From the NCBI GenBank assembly GCA_024687845.1, contig JAILEL010000470.1, positions 1 through 7,912 on the forward strand: DNA of 7,912 nt. The letters are read 5' to 3'. This DNA is from Eubacterium sp. GTDB lineage: Bacteria > Bacillota_A > Clostridia > Lachnospirales > Lachnospiraceae. Position numbers and translations under genes: made by a program. Positions 1 through 6,664 of this stretch are shown here, in pieces. The notes beneath the pieces were generated by a model. It worked only from the letters and a program-made list of their open reading frames with translations, was not told where the DNA came from and did no database searches. How positions within the stretch are numbered: position 1 is the stretch's first letter; every line of letters begins with the position of its first letter.

Positions 1-134
1 TACCGATTTATCCCGTTAAGAACGGAAAGGTAGCTCCTATCACAACAGCTTCAATAGCAATCTTCCCTACAGCTCCCTGCCCTTGTGGTTCGGGACTTAA
101 GTACAAGGACTGCTGTGGAAAGAAGAAGGGGTGA
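1..134 (+). CDS. 3' end of a protein with a C-terminal SEC-C zinc-binding motif (partial)
   Basis: The reading frame is open from the left edge (first whole codon at 3) to TGA at 132-134, giving about 43 residues. The tail reads CPCGSGLKYKDCCG, which fits the SEC-C pattern C-x-C-x8-C-C that binds one zinc ion. This motif occurs at the end of SecA and at the ends of many unrelated proteins, where it is thought to help bind nucleic acids or ribosomes. The rest of the protein lies outside the window. The part that is visible before the motif does not look like the SecA linker to me, so a stand-alone SEC-C protein is more likely than SecA, but this cannot be settled here. The A/G-rich lysine codons and stop region also supply the ribosome binding site of the next gene, 3 bases downstream. 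Confidence 0.8.
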   Translation, partial: PIYPVKNGKVAPITTASIAIFPTAPCPCGSGLKYKDCCGKKKG

Positions 135-137
135 GAG

Positions 138-496
138 ATGGGAAAGAGAAAGAAATATCACGACTTCTACTTTTGTGATATAGAACCGGAAGAGGGCTCA
201 GGTTACATGGTCAAGCAGGTGAACTTTTAGGAAAAGGTGGTCTTTGAGTCGTACATGAGCTTTGAGGATTTCGATTACTGGAACAGGAATAAGGACTACG
301 TGAGGGTAAGTCGTTCAGAGGGGAAAAAATTAAGAAAAGAAATTGTAAATCTTTAGTAAACTCTCTTCCAGAAACGATGACTTTAGAAGAGGTGAAGGAA
401 AAGAGGGTTGATGATTTGGGTATTTCCAATGTTTTAAACGATGAAGGAATTTGTTATTATATAGGTATATATAATATATTAAAGTACTCCCCCTAA
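138..496 (+). pseudogene. Small unrecognised gene, broken by an in-frame TAG and a probable frameshift
   Basis: ATG at 138 follows the SEC-C gene by 3 bases, with AAGGGGTGA just upstream as a ribosome binding site, so the two genes look translationally coupled. The first 30 residues (start MGKRKKYHDFYFCDIEP) end at TAG 228-230. The same frame then continues for 41 plausible, acidic and aromatic-rich codons (FESYMSFEDFDYW) to TAG 354-356. Around 345-360, close to the A-rich run at 324-340, the coding signal appears to move to another frame that reads LPETMTLEEVKEKRVDDLG and stops at TAA 494. The last codons lie inside an AT-only palindrome, so the original end is uncertain. I do not recognise the family and see no known motif. 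Calling it a single broken gene is inference from the continuous protein-like composition; two or three short independent ORFs are the alternative. Confidence 0.5.
455..476. repeat. AT-only palindrome
   Basis: Arms 455-463 and 468-476 (TATTATATA / TATATAATA) pair perfectly around a GGTA loop. The palindrome lies at the frayed end of the preceding broken gene and before the promoter region of the next one. It has no G+C in the stem and no T-tract, so it is a weak terminator candidate at best. Confidence 0.4.
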
Positions 497-501
497 ATAT
501 A

Positions 502-530
502 TTGCTAATCTGTAATGATACATTTTTTAT
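502..530 (+). promoter_or_regulatory. Possible sigma-A type promoter for the surface-protein gene
   Basis: TTGCTA (502-507) and TTTTAT (525-530) are separated by 17 bases and lie 39 bases upstream of the ATG at 570. The -10 match is imperfect and the region is AT-rich, so chance matches are easy. A strong ribosome binding site (AGGAGAGG, 556-563) lies between it and the start codon. Confidence 0.3.
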
Positions 531-755
531 AGAAGCTATTAAATAATATGATTGAAGGAGAGGTTAGGTATGAGAAAGATATTTAGTAATGAATTCAGAA
601 AAGGTATGAGACGAGGAATGGCATTAATTTGGGCTGTTATTATGGTCGTTTCAGCTTATGGAGGATGATCAATTCAGTCAAGGGCTGAGGAATCTGGTGA
701 TTCTGTCTCTAACAATTATGGACTTCATAACCCTAGAGTTGCCTATAACTATAGG

Positions 756-1382
756 GATACTGTCATTTTCGGGCGTTATTGGCAAGAGGATACGAATGGG
801 GACGGGGTAGCAGACCAGAATGACGATAAGCAACCGATAGTATGGCAGGTACTAGAGAGGTACGAGGATGGGACTGCGTTGGTATTATCGGATAAGGTAC
901 TGGATGTGAAAAGTTTTCATTCTAATGATTCAACAAATAAATGGAAGGAATGCTCTCTTAGACAATGGTTGAACGGTACAGATGATGGGGATTTTCTAAA
1001 GGAAGCCTTCTCATTATCCGAACAGGCGGCAATTAATACAATATCTGTTGAAAGCTACCCAACAGGATATGATGGAGTTGTCAATGATGAATACCTGACA
1101 GAGGATATGGTTTTTCTTCTTGAAGATAGTGATATGACAAATTTTATTTATTGGTTTAATGAAAGCTCCGAAGGTTTAAATCAAGCACAAACTGCTAAAA
1201 TCACTACTTTTGCCAATACGAATGGTAAGCTTCCTGTAGACGGAATCCTAAATTGGTGGCTTCGCACACCTTATAATAACTATAGTGATGCGGCGATGTG
1301 TGTTTATGGGGCGGGAGTTGGCTCATGTGTTGTCAGAGTAGTTGCTGGGGTGCGTCCCGCTTTGCGTATAAATCTTCAATCT
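756..1382 (+). repeat. First DUF6273-like domain, with variable core 1254-1367
   Basis: Codons 63-271 of the surface-protein gene. The domain opens with DTVIFGRYW, contains LSDKVLD, LRQWLN and FSLSEQAAI, and closes with WWLRTP (from 1254) and GVRPALRINL (from 1347). Between WW and GVRPAL the residues are mostly small or aromatic (for example MCVYGAGVGSCVV), many encoded by NNT or NNC codons. This is the part that differs most from the second copy. Confidence 0.7.
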
Positions 1383-1436
1383 TCATATGTAACAGAGGGG
1401 GAAGATATAAGGGTTTCAGTAAAAGGTAGTGAATGG

Positions 1437-1985
1437 GATGTAGTTTCATTTGGTACATACGGTGGAAAAAAAATAAACTGGAGAGTATTAAATGTTACGG
1501 GCAATGATGCTCTGCTTCTTTCGGATGAGGTAATTGCATATAAAGAATATCATGATAAATATGAATCAATTACATGGGAAAATTGCAATCTGAGGAGGTG
1601 GCTTAATAATGAATTTATAAATGAAGCATTTTCCGAATCAGAAAAAGCTATCATTTGTAATACATCAGTTACGAATCCGGACAATATTTTTTACGAAACA
1701 ACTGGTGGAAATGATACTACAGATAAAATATTCCTGCTATCTATGAATGATATAATACAAACAGCATATGGCTTTCCTTCATTGTACAATATTCATACGA
1801 GTACGAGAATTATTAAGAATCCAGATGACCAATATGATTCCTGGTGGATTTGCTCGCCGGGTTCCGGTGGAAGCGGTGGAAGTGCTATGTGCGTGAACAG
1901 CAAATATGGTACAGTTCATTGTCAGGGAGATATGACGGGGATGAAGTATGGAGTTCGTCCTGCTTTGTATATTAATCTTTCCTCT
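1437..1985 (+). repeat. Second DUF6273-like domain, with variable core 1842-1967
   Basis: Codons 290-472 of the surface-protein gene, a diverged tandem copy of the previous domain. Matching landmarks are DVVSFGTY, LLLSDEVI, LRRWLN, FSESEKAII, FLLS, WWICSP (from 1842) and GVRPALYINL (from 1950). The conserved AMCV occurs in both cores, but the residues between it and GVRPAL are unrelated in sequence and length to those of copy 1. Confidence 0.7.
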
Positions 1986-3055
1986 TTGTCTTGGACAAAG
2001 GGAGAACCCGTACAGGTCGGAGATCCTACTGATGGAGTCGAAATCCCGTTAAATCCAGATGATAGGACTGATTTTCCAATAGAAAACTCTGATAATCCAT
2101 CAGATAATCCAGTAAATCCATCACAGGGTGGTTCTTCCGGTTCCTCCTCTGGTCAGCAGAATAATAACGGAAATACAGGGAAAACGGATATTTCAAGTAA
2201 TCCATCCTCTAATCCTTCATCTCATACCCAGGGCAGTAATGGGGCAGTAAAGAAAGCACAGAGTATAAAGGGAGTTAAGAATTTAACAAAATCTTATTCA
2301 ACTAAGAAGTTTAGTATTAAGGCTAAAACGAGTGGTAATGGAAAAATTACATATTCAAGTAGTAATAAAAAGGTTGCCACAGTTTAAGCTGATGGTAAAG
2401 TTAAACTTATAGGAGCAGGAAAGACTAAAATAACAGTAAAAGCCTCTGGTACCTCCTCCTATACCCCTGCCGAGAAAACAATAACTCTAACGGTAAAGAG
2501 GTCTAAGCAGAAGATTACGAGCAAGGTTAAGACAAAGACTATGACCTATACCAGTACTCCTTTCAACCTCGGTACTAAGGTTCAGGGTAATGCGAAAGTG
2601 ACGTATAAGAGCAGTAATCCGAAAGTTCTTACGGTTTCAAGTAAGGGAAAGGTTACGCTGAAGGGAATAGGTAAGGCGACTATTACAATAAAAACAAAGC
2701 AGAATGCAAAATATGCTGCGGGTACGAAAAAAATAGTTATTACTGTAAAAGCTCCAAAGGTAAAACTACTTAAGTGTACTGCACTTTCGGATTGTAGGGT
2801 TAAGCTTACATGGTCTGCGTATTCAGCATTTGATGGTTATGAAATACAATTCTCACGCGATTCAAAATTTAGTGATGGATATGAACCAATTGATTTCAAT
2901 AAAAAAAGTGGTTCCGCTATTTTAAGAGGGGGAGCTGAGGGAAGAACCTATTATGCAAGGATACGCCCTTATAGTAAGGTAAATGGTAAGAAGGTGACGT
3001 ATGCTTGGAGTAATGTTGGTACTTTTAAGACTTTTAAATAATAGTTTCTTACAAT

Positions 3056-3110
3056 CCTTTTTCCAATTCTTTTCCCTGCTCAGATTATGGGTAGGGAGAA
3101 GAGAAAAAGG
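3056..3110 (+). terminator. Long imperfect hairpin directly after the surface-protein stop codon
   Basis: The outer stem pairs CCTTTTTC (3056-3063) with GAAAAAGG (3103-3110). After an asymmetric bulge (3064-3068 against 3102), an inner stem pairs 3069-3082 with 3088-3101: 14 pairs, including three G-U in RNA, around the loop GATTA. It begins 14 bases after the stop codon at 3041, where a terminator is expected. However, no run of T follows the 3' arm (next bases GTAGAAATG), so it may be an RNA-stabilising hairpin rather than an efficient intrinsic terminator. Confidence 0.5.
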
Positions 3111-3171
3111 GTAGAAATGCTATATTATAGAAATATACTATTAGATTTGGTTTGAATAGTACATTTTACGG

Positions 3172-3256
3172 GATGTGAAAGTGTGACAAATAATGAAATC
3201 TGAGATTTAGTGCTTAAGTATTAAATTTAGAATTTAAATTTGTTTTTTTTCACATC
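3172..3256. repeat. Wide inverted repeat GATGTGAAA / TTTCACATC
   Basis: Perfect 9-base arms at 3172-3180 and 3248-3256 are separated by 67 AT-rich bases and followed by five T (3257-3261). The spacer has a small inner hairpin (AAATC-TGA-GATTT). The left arm overlaps a direct repeat, TGTGA-AAG-TGTGA (3174-3186). It could be a long-loop terminator or a pair of protein-binding half-sites upstream of the HTH gene. Chance is not excluded in sequence this AT-rich. Confidence 0.35.
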
Positions 3257-3396
3257 TTTTTATATGTAGTCTAGGAAATTGATGGGAATTACGTGCATTT
3301 TGCTAATTGCTGATTTTTTTTGTTCTACCGCTATTCTAGTATTTTAAATTTATATTGTTTTTATCTTTTTGTAGCCTATAAGTGGAGGTGACAAGC

Positions 3397-4701
3397 ATGA
3401 ATGATTATAAATTTGGCGAGTATGTTTATGATAAAAGAAAGGCTATGGGAATTTCACAAGAGCAATTAGCTAATCTGTTGAAGGTTTCTGATAAGGCTGT
3501 ATCAAAGTGGGAGAATGGTAAAGCTAAGCCTCATACAGATACATTAAAGAAGCTAGCATCTCTATTTAATGTTTCGATTGACGAGCTTTTGCAGTTGAAA
3601 AAGGAGGTTGCTGAACCTGAAATCACAAAGATTGTTATTACCGGAGGACCATGTGCCGGAAAAACAACAGGTCTTAGTAGAATTCAAAGTGAATTTAATA
3701 AGCTTGGATATACAGTTTTATTTGTTCCTGAAACAGCTACAGAATTGATTAGTGGTGGGATTGCTCCTTTTACATGCAGTTCAAATCTTGAATTTCAGAA
3801 GTATATGTTTAAATTACAGCAGGAAAAAGAACATATATTTGAACAAGCTGCTAGAAATATGAAGGATGAAAAAGTTCTTATCGTTTGTGACAGAGGTCTT
3901 ATGGATAATAGAGCTTATCTGGAAGAAGCTGATTTTTATCATTTGATAAAAGAAATTGGAACGAACTAGGTAGAACTAAGAGATTATTATGATGCTGTAT
4001 TTCACATGGAAACAGCAGCAAAAGGAGCAAGTCAGTTTTATACAACGGAAAATAATTCGGCTAGGACAGAGACCATTGAAGAAGCTATAAAGCTTGACGA
4101 TAAACTTATCGCTGCATGGACAGGACATCCACATCTAAGAGTTATAGATAATTCAACAGATTTTGATAGTAAAATCTCAAAACTAATATCAGAAATCAGT
4201 TCATTTCTAGGAGAGCCTGAGCCATATGAAATAGAAAGAAAGTTTCTTATAGAGTATCCTGATGTTAAATGGCTTGAAAGAGTAGATAATTGCAGGAAGA
4301 TAGAGATAATACAAACATATCTGAAATCGGATAATGGAGAAGAATTAAAAGTTCGTCAGCGTGGAGAAAATGGAAACTTCACATATACATTTACAATAAA
4401 ACGAAAAATATCCGGAATAAAGCGTGTAGAAATAGAAAAGAAAATTGACAAAGATGAGTATATAAAGCTTTTGATGGAAGCAGATATATCAAAACATCCT
4501 GTAAGAAAGACAAGATATTGTCTTATGTTTGAATGTCAGTATTTCGAGATTGATGTTTATCCTTTCTGGGAGGATAAAGCTATTGTTGAAGTTGAACTGG
4601 ATTCAGAAGATACTGAGATAAATTTTCCTAAGGAGATAGAAATAATAAAAGAGGTTACTTATGATTATGCATATAAGAATGCATCACAGGCTAAGTTCTA
4701 A
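3397..4701 (+). pseudogene. XRE HTH / P-loop kinase-like / CYTH fusion protein, interrupted by one in-frame TAG
   Basis: ATG 3397 lies 5 bases after GGAGGTGA (3384-3391). This is a better start than the in-frame GTG at 3382, which is upstream of that site. One frame runs 434 codons to TAA 4699-4701, broken only by TAG 3967-3969 (codon 191). Residues 6-65 are an XRE-type HTH (GISQEQLANLLKVSDKAVSKW). Residues about 77-250 are a P-loop ATPase/kinase-like domain with Walker A G83-GPCAG-K89-T90, the CDRG stretch at 164-167 and a GASQFYTTENN segment after the stop. Residues about 276-434 are a CYTH domain (triphosphate tunnel metalloenzyme) with the metal-binding EIERK signature (E278, E280, K282), basic strands KVRQR and TIKRK, and acidic pairs near the end. 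CYTH enzymes hydrolyse or use triphosphates such as PPPi, ThTP or ATP; the substrate here is unknown. The stop separates Walker A from the rest and from CYTH. The internal ATG at 4006 has no ribosome binding site, so a separate CYTH protein is unlikely. Confidence 0.85.
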
Positions 4702-4715
4702 CAGGAGGTATGGCT

Positions 4716-5054
4716 ATGGTTGACTTCTATATAGATACAAATGCAGACGGAGGAATATTTATATCCGATTCAATAGAACAATGTTTTGTTAATTGTATAA
4801 ATTATTTGTTGGAAAATGAATACGTTATATGTGGTTTAGCAATATGGCATAGTGGAGCTTCACATGATGATTTATAAGGCAGGGCTGCGAAGAAGGCTAA
4901 AGTAACTAAATAGAACTGTGTATATGATATTATTGAGGCGTATTGTTCTCGGGGCAGGACTCTGAGAATGTACGTCTCTTTTCTTATCAAATCTATGAGT
5001 TTAGGTTGGGAGTATAGGAAGAGAGAAAAAAATACATATAATTTTACATTATAG
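4716..5054 (+). pseudogene. Small unrecognised gene; first stop at 4875, frame continues with a second stop to 5054
   Basis: A very strong AGGAGG (4703-4708) precedes two in-frame ATGs, at 4710 and 4716. The second has the proper 7-base spacing and is chosen. It begins 14 bases after the CYTH gene stop, so the two are probably cotranscribed. The first segment, 53 residues to TAA 4875-4877, reads like a real soluble protein (MVDFYIDTNADGGIFI, CINYLLENEYVICGLAIW). The same frame continues through GRAAKKAKVTK to TAG 4911-4913, then 46 more codons (VYDIIEAYCSRGRTLRMYV) to TAG 5052-5054. I read this as one gene of about 113 codons with two nonsense codons. A genuine 53-residue protein followed by noncoding DNA is the alternative. 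I do not recognise the family. Confidence 0.45.
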
Positions 5055-5119
5055 GGGATTTATCAATATTTCTAGTATTCTCTATATTGTTTCTTGTAAA
5101 ATAAAAATGTAGGAAGGGC

Positions 5120-5147
5120 TTGTAAAAAACACTCTATATGGTACAAT
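5120..5147 (+). promoter_or_regulatory. Extended -10 promoter for the WYL-head / NERD gene set
   Basis: TTGTAA (5120-5125, one mismatch to TTGACA at position 4 and one at 5) and TACAAT (5142-5147, one mismatch to TATAAT) are spaced 16 bases apart. A TG at 5139-5140, one base before the -10 box, makes an extended -10. Transcription would start near 5154, leaving about 39 bases of leader before the ATG at 5193. This is the best promoter match in the window. Confidence 0.6.
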
Positions 5148-5192
5148 TTTCTTGTGTTTCCAGTGTTTTCTTATGGGAAAGAGAGGTGGCTT

Positions 5193-5471
5193 ATGAGAGG
5201 TAAAAATCAGAAGCTAAAACTATTATATTTGGCAAAAATATTACAGGAACAGACGGATAAAGATCATATGATCACGACACCTCAGATAATAGAAGAATTA
5301 TCAAAGTACGAAATTGATGCTCAGCGTAAAAGTATATATGACGATCTGGCTGCTCTTCGGAATTTTGGAATAGGAATTGAGAAGGTTCAGGGCTCCGGGA
5401 AGACTTTCTACTATTGCAGTTCTATGTACATCCCGGAGAAGGTTTTTGATAATGGACAAGAAAAGGGATAA
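5193..5471 (+). CDS. Winged-helix DNA-binding protein, equal to the N-terminal head of a WYL-type regulator
   Basis: ATG 5193 is preceded by AGAGGTGG (5182-5189) and lies downstream of the promoter, so it is preferred over the in-frame GTG at 5154, which would be about at the transcription start. The 92-residue product matches the helix-turn-helix head typical of Lachnospiraceae WYL regulators: KLKLLYLAKILQEQTD, then MITTPQIIEELSKYEI, and the recognition region DAQRKSIYDDLAALRNFGI, then a wing ending FYYCSS. In the usual family this continues into a ligand-sensing WYL domain for a total of about 300 residues or more. Here the chain ends after about 20 unrelated residues. It is either a truncated regulator or a stand-alone small repressor. 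No WYL-domain coding remnant is visible in the 50 bases before the next gene. Its first position in the gene set suggests local autoregulation, which is inference. Confidence 0.75.
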   Translation: MRGKNQKLKLLYLAKILQEQTDKDHMITTPQIIEELSKYEIDAQRKSIYDDLAALRNFGIGIEKVQGSGKTFYYCSSMYIPEKVFDNGQEKG

Positions 5472-5521
5472 GAAAGATATACAAAAATATAAGAAAAATA
5501 AAATTATGGGGGTATAAAACT

Positions 5522-6481
5522 ATGTTAAGAAAAAGAAGTTTGTCAGTAACTATCGTTATAGCCTTACTTATATCATTAGTATATTTTCCAATTAATGTAA
5601 AGGCCTATGATTATAATACCATGTATTTGGAATATGCAAAAAAGCTACGTCAAAAGTCCAAGGACAATATGTATATGGCAATAGTTGATTCTGAACAACC
5701 AGTTCTACTGATTTCCAGTGGTGCCTATACTTTTGATGGGAATACGATGATTTCTATGAGAGCAAAAATATATCAGTATTCCAAAAAGAAAAATAAAATA
5801 GTATATGTTGGTGAATTGTATAGTGGTTCATCTGGATGTGCAATATCTACTAATGGAAAATATCTGGTTTGCTATTTTCATCACTATGCTCAGAGGGTGT
5901 TAGTTAAAGATGCTTCCGGTTCAATGGATTGCGTTTCAGATGGTATAACAGGAATTACTGATGGAATAAAATCAGGATATTCATATTCAAAAATAAAATT
6001 GCAAGATGGCAAAATGAAAGTATTAAGTTCATCAAATATATCCGAAAATGAATATTACAAAAAGTATAAAAAATATGTGAATAATTATGATTCGGTTAAT
6101 TTCTATAAGATTACTAAAAATCCTCACAAAGCATTTTATATAAGTCATTGTGCAGGACCTAAGTATTCAAAAGGAATGAATCTTAATGTTACAAAGCTTG
6201 TTAAGGTTGGTAAAAAATTAAAATTTGAGGGAAATGTTGCTGAGGCAAAATCTTTTGAAAATTACAGCCATAAGTTGTTTTCGTATATTCATGACGGAAC
6301 ATTTTCAGTTGCCGGTAATTGTAAGTATTACATATCCGGAGGAAACGGTGTTAAGAAAAAGATTTCTCAGAGCAGGTTTATTAAAGAAGTAAATAAGAAT
6401 AATATGGCACATGTTACATTGACATTTGAAACAAATAATTCCGGTAAAATATGTACTATGAAAATAGATACATCAATGTAA
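5522..6481 (+). CDS. Secreted lysine-rich protein of unknown function
   Basis: ATG 5522 follows GGGGGT (5508-5513) with suitable spacing. The 319-residue product starts with a clear signal peptide (MLRKRSLSVTIVIALLISL, cleavage expected after VKA at residue 28). There is no lipobox cysteine, LPxTG motif or other membrane segment, so it should be released or loosely wall-bound. The mature chain opens YDYNTMYLEYAKKLRQKSK and has a beta-rich middle with GYSYSKIKLQDGKMKVL. The C-terminal 110 residues (LNVTKLVKVGKKLKFEGNV, then KYYISGGNGVKKKISQSRF) look like a separate beta-sandwich-like unit. It recalls secreted proteins of unknown role seen in Lachnospiraceae, but I cannot name a family. The frame is intact. 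It lies 50 bases after the HTH gene and is probably in the same transcript. Confidence 0.8.
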   Translation: MLRKRSLSVTIVIALLISLVYFPINVKAYDYNTMYLEYAKKLRQKSKDNMYMAIVDSEQPVLLISSGAYTFDGNTMISMRAKIYQYSKKKNKIVYVGELYSGSSGCAISTNGKYLVCYFHHYAQRVLVKDASGSMDCVSDGITGITDGIKSGYSYSKIKLQDGKMKVLSSSNISENEYYKKYKKYVNNYDSVNFYKITKNPHKAFYISHCAGPKYSKGMNLNVTKLVKVGKKLKFEGNVAEAKSFENYSHKLFSYIHDGTFSVAGNCKYYISGGNGVKKKISQSRFIKEVNKNNMAHVTLTFETNNSGKICTMKIDTSM

Positions 6482-6511
6482 CGAGTAAGTTTAAGAGGAG
6501 CTAATAAAAGA

Positions 6512-6664
6512 GTGAAAATATCTGATAAAATAGATGAAGTTGATCAATTATATATGAATATAAGAAAAGATACTACGATAGAGATATACGAAGAAAACAA
6601 AAAATATCTGAAATATCATAGGGAGAATATATTTAATAAAGAACTCTGTGAAGAGGAATTGTAA
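6512..6664 (+). CDS. 50-residue small protein, overlapping the NERD gene start
   Basis: A GTG at 6512 follows AAGAGGAG (6493-6500) with an 11-base spacing, a little long. The product (VKISDKIDEVDQLYMN at the start, then IEIYEENKKYLKYHREN) is charged, probably helical, and has no signal peptide or membrane segment. Its TAA stop (6662-6664) overlaps the ATG of the NERD gene as TAATG, a classic arrangement for translational coupling. The NERD gene has only a modest site of its own (GAGGAA, 6653-6658), inside this ORF. Function unknown; it might be a partner or a leader that tunes NERD expression. Confidence 0.6.
   Translation: MKISDKIDEVDQLYMNIRKDTTIEIYEENKKYLKYHRENIFNKELCEEEL

Larger units (their letters stand above)
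570..3041 (+). pseudogene. Secreted surface protein with tandem DUF6273-like domains, Ig-like repeats and an Fn3-like end; two in-frame stops
   Basis: From ATG 570, preceded by AGGAGAGG, one frame runs 823 codons to TAA 3039-3041, broken only by TGA 666-668 (codon 33) and TAA 2385-2387 (codon 606). Residues 1 to about 39 form a signal peptide: basic start MRKIFSNEFRKGMRR, hydrophobic core ALIWAVIMVV, likely cleavage near SRA. Two copies of a DUF6273-like domain follow (about 63-271 and 290-472), each with a LSD..RQWLN/RRWLN region, a WW motif and a GVRPAL ending. A low-complexity Asn/Ser/Pro/Gly linker (about 490-560), two bacterial Ig-like (Big_2-type) repeats (about 562-643 and 645-728) and a fibronectin-III-like end (about 729-823) complete it. 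No LPxTG anchor is visible. The second stop falls where Ig repeat 2 has serine (KVATV-stop-ADGKV against KVLTVSSKGKV), which suggests TCA changed to TAA. No good start follows the first stop, so export is probably lost. Role: cell-surface or adhesion-type protein, by architecture only. Confidence 0.8.
3042..3396. other. 355-base gap between the surface-protein and HTH/CYTH genes
   Basis: No coding signal is visible on either strand. It holds a long hairpin at 3056-3110, a wide inverted repeat at 3172-3256 and several poly-T runs (3243-3250, 3314-3321). The ribosome binding site of the next gene, GGAGGTGA, is at 3384-3391. I see only weak -35/-10 matches here (for example TTGCTG 3307 with TATTCT 3332, spacing 19), so no promoter is called. 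Confidence 0.6.

Noticed and set aside
211..429. Minus-strand 72-aa ORF
   Set aside because: Serine/proline-rich antisense translation of the degraded small gene, with no ribosome site; a shadow.
666..668. TGA as selenocysteine
   Set aside because: It falls in the signal peptide region, where a selenocysteine would have no catalytic purpose, and I see no convincing hairpin immediately downstream.
1254..1967. A complete diversity-generating retroelement inside the window
   Set aside because: No reverse transcriptase, accessory gene or template repeat is present; only the target-like cores are seen.
879..2387. An independent intact gene starting at TTG 879
   Set aside because: The start lies inside the first DUF6273-like domain, has no ribosome binding site, and the same frame extends upstream to a proper ATG with signal peptide at 570.
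2541..3041. An independent 166-aa gene starting at ATG 2541
   Set aside because: It begins inside the second Ig-like repeat with no ribosome binding site; it is the tail of the interrupted surface-protein gene.
228..4913. Stop-codon reassignment (alternative genetic code) as the cause of the internal stops
   Set aside because: All three stop codons occur internally, and TGA, TAA and TAG also end genes normally in the same window (TGA 132, TAA 3039, 4699, 6479, 7498, TAG 7741). No single recoding explains this.
4802..4990. Minus-strand 62-aa ORF
   Set aside because: No ribosome site and no recognisable protein features; the + strand frame here has AGGAGG and better composition.
5041..5102. 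Inverted repeat ATTTTACA / TGTAAAAT as an operator or terminator
   Set aside because: Short AT-only arms 46 bases apart in very AT-rich DNA; readily explained by chance.
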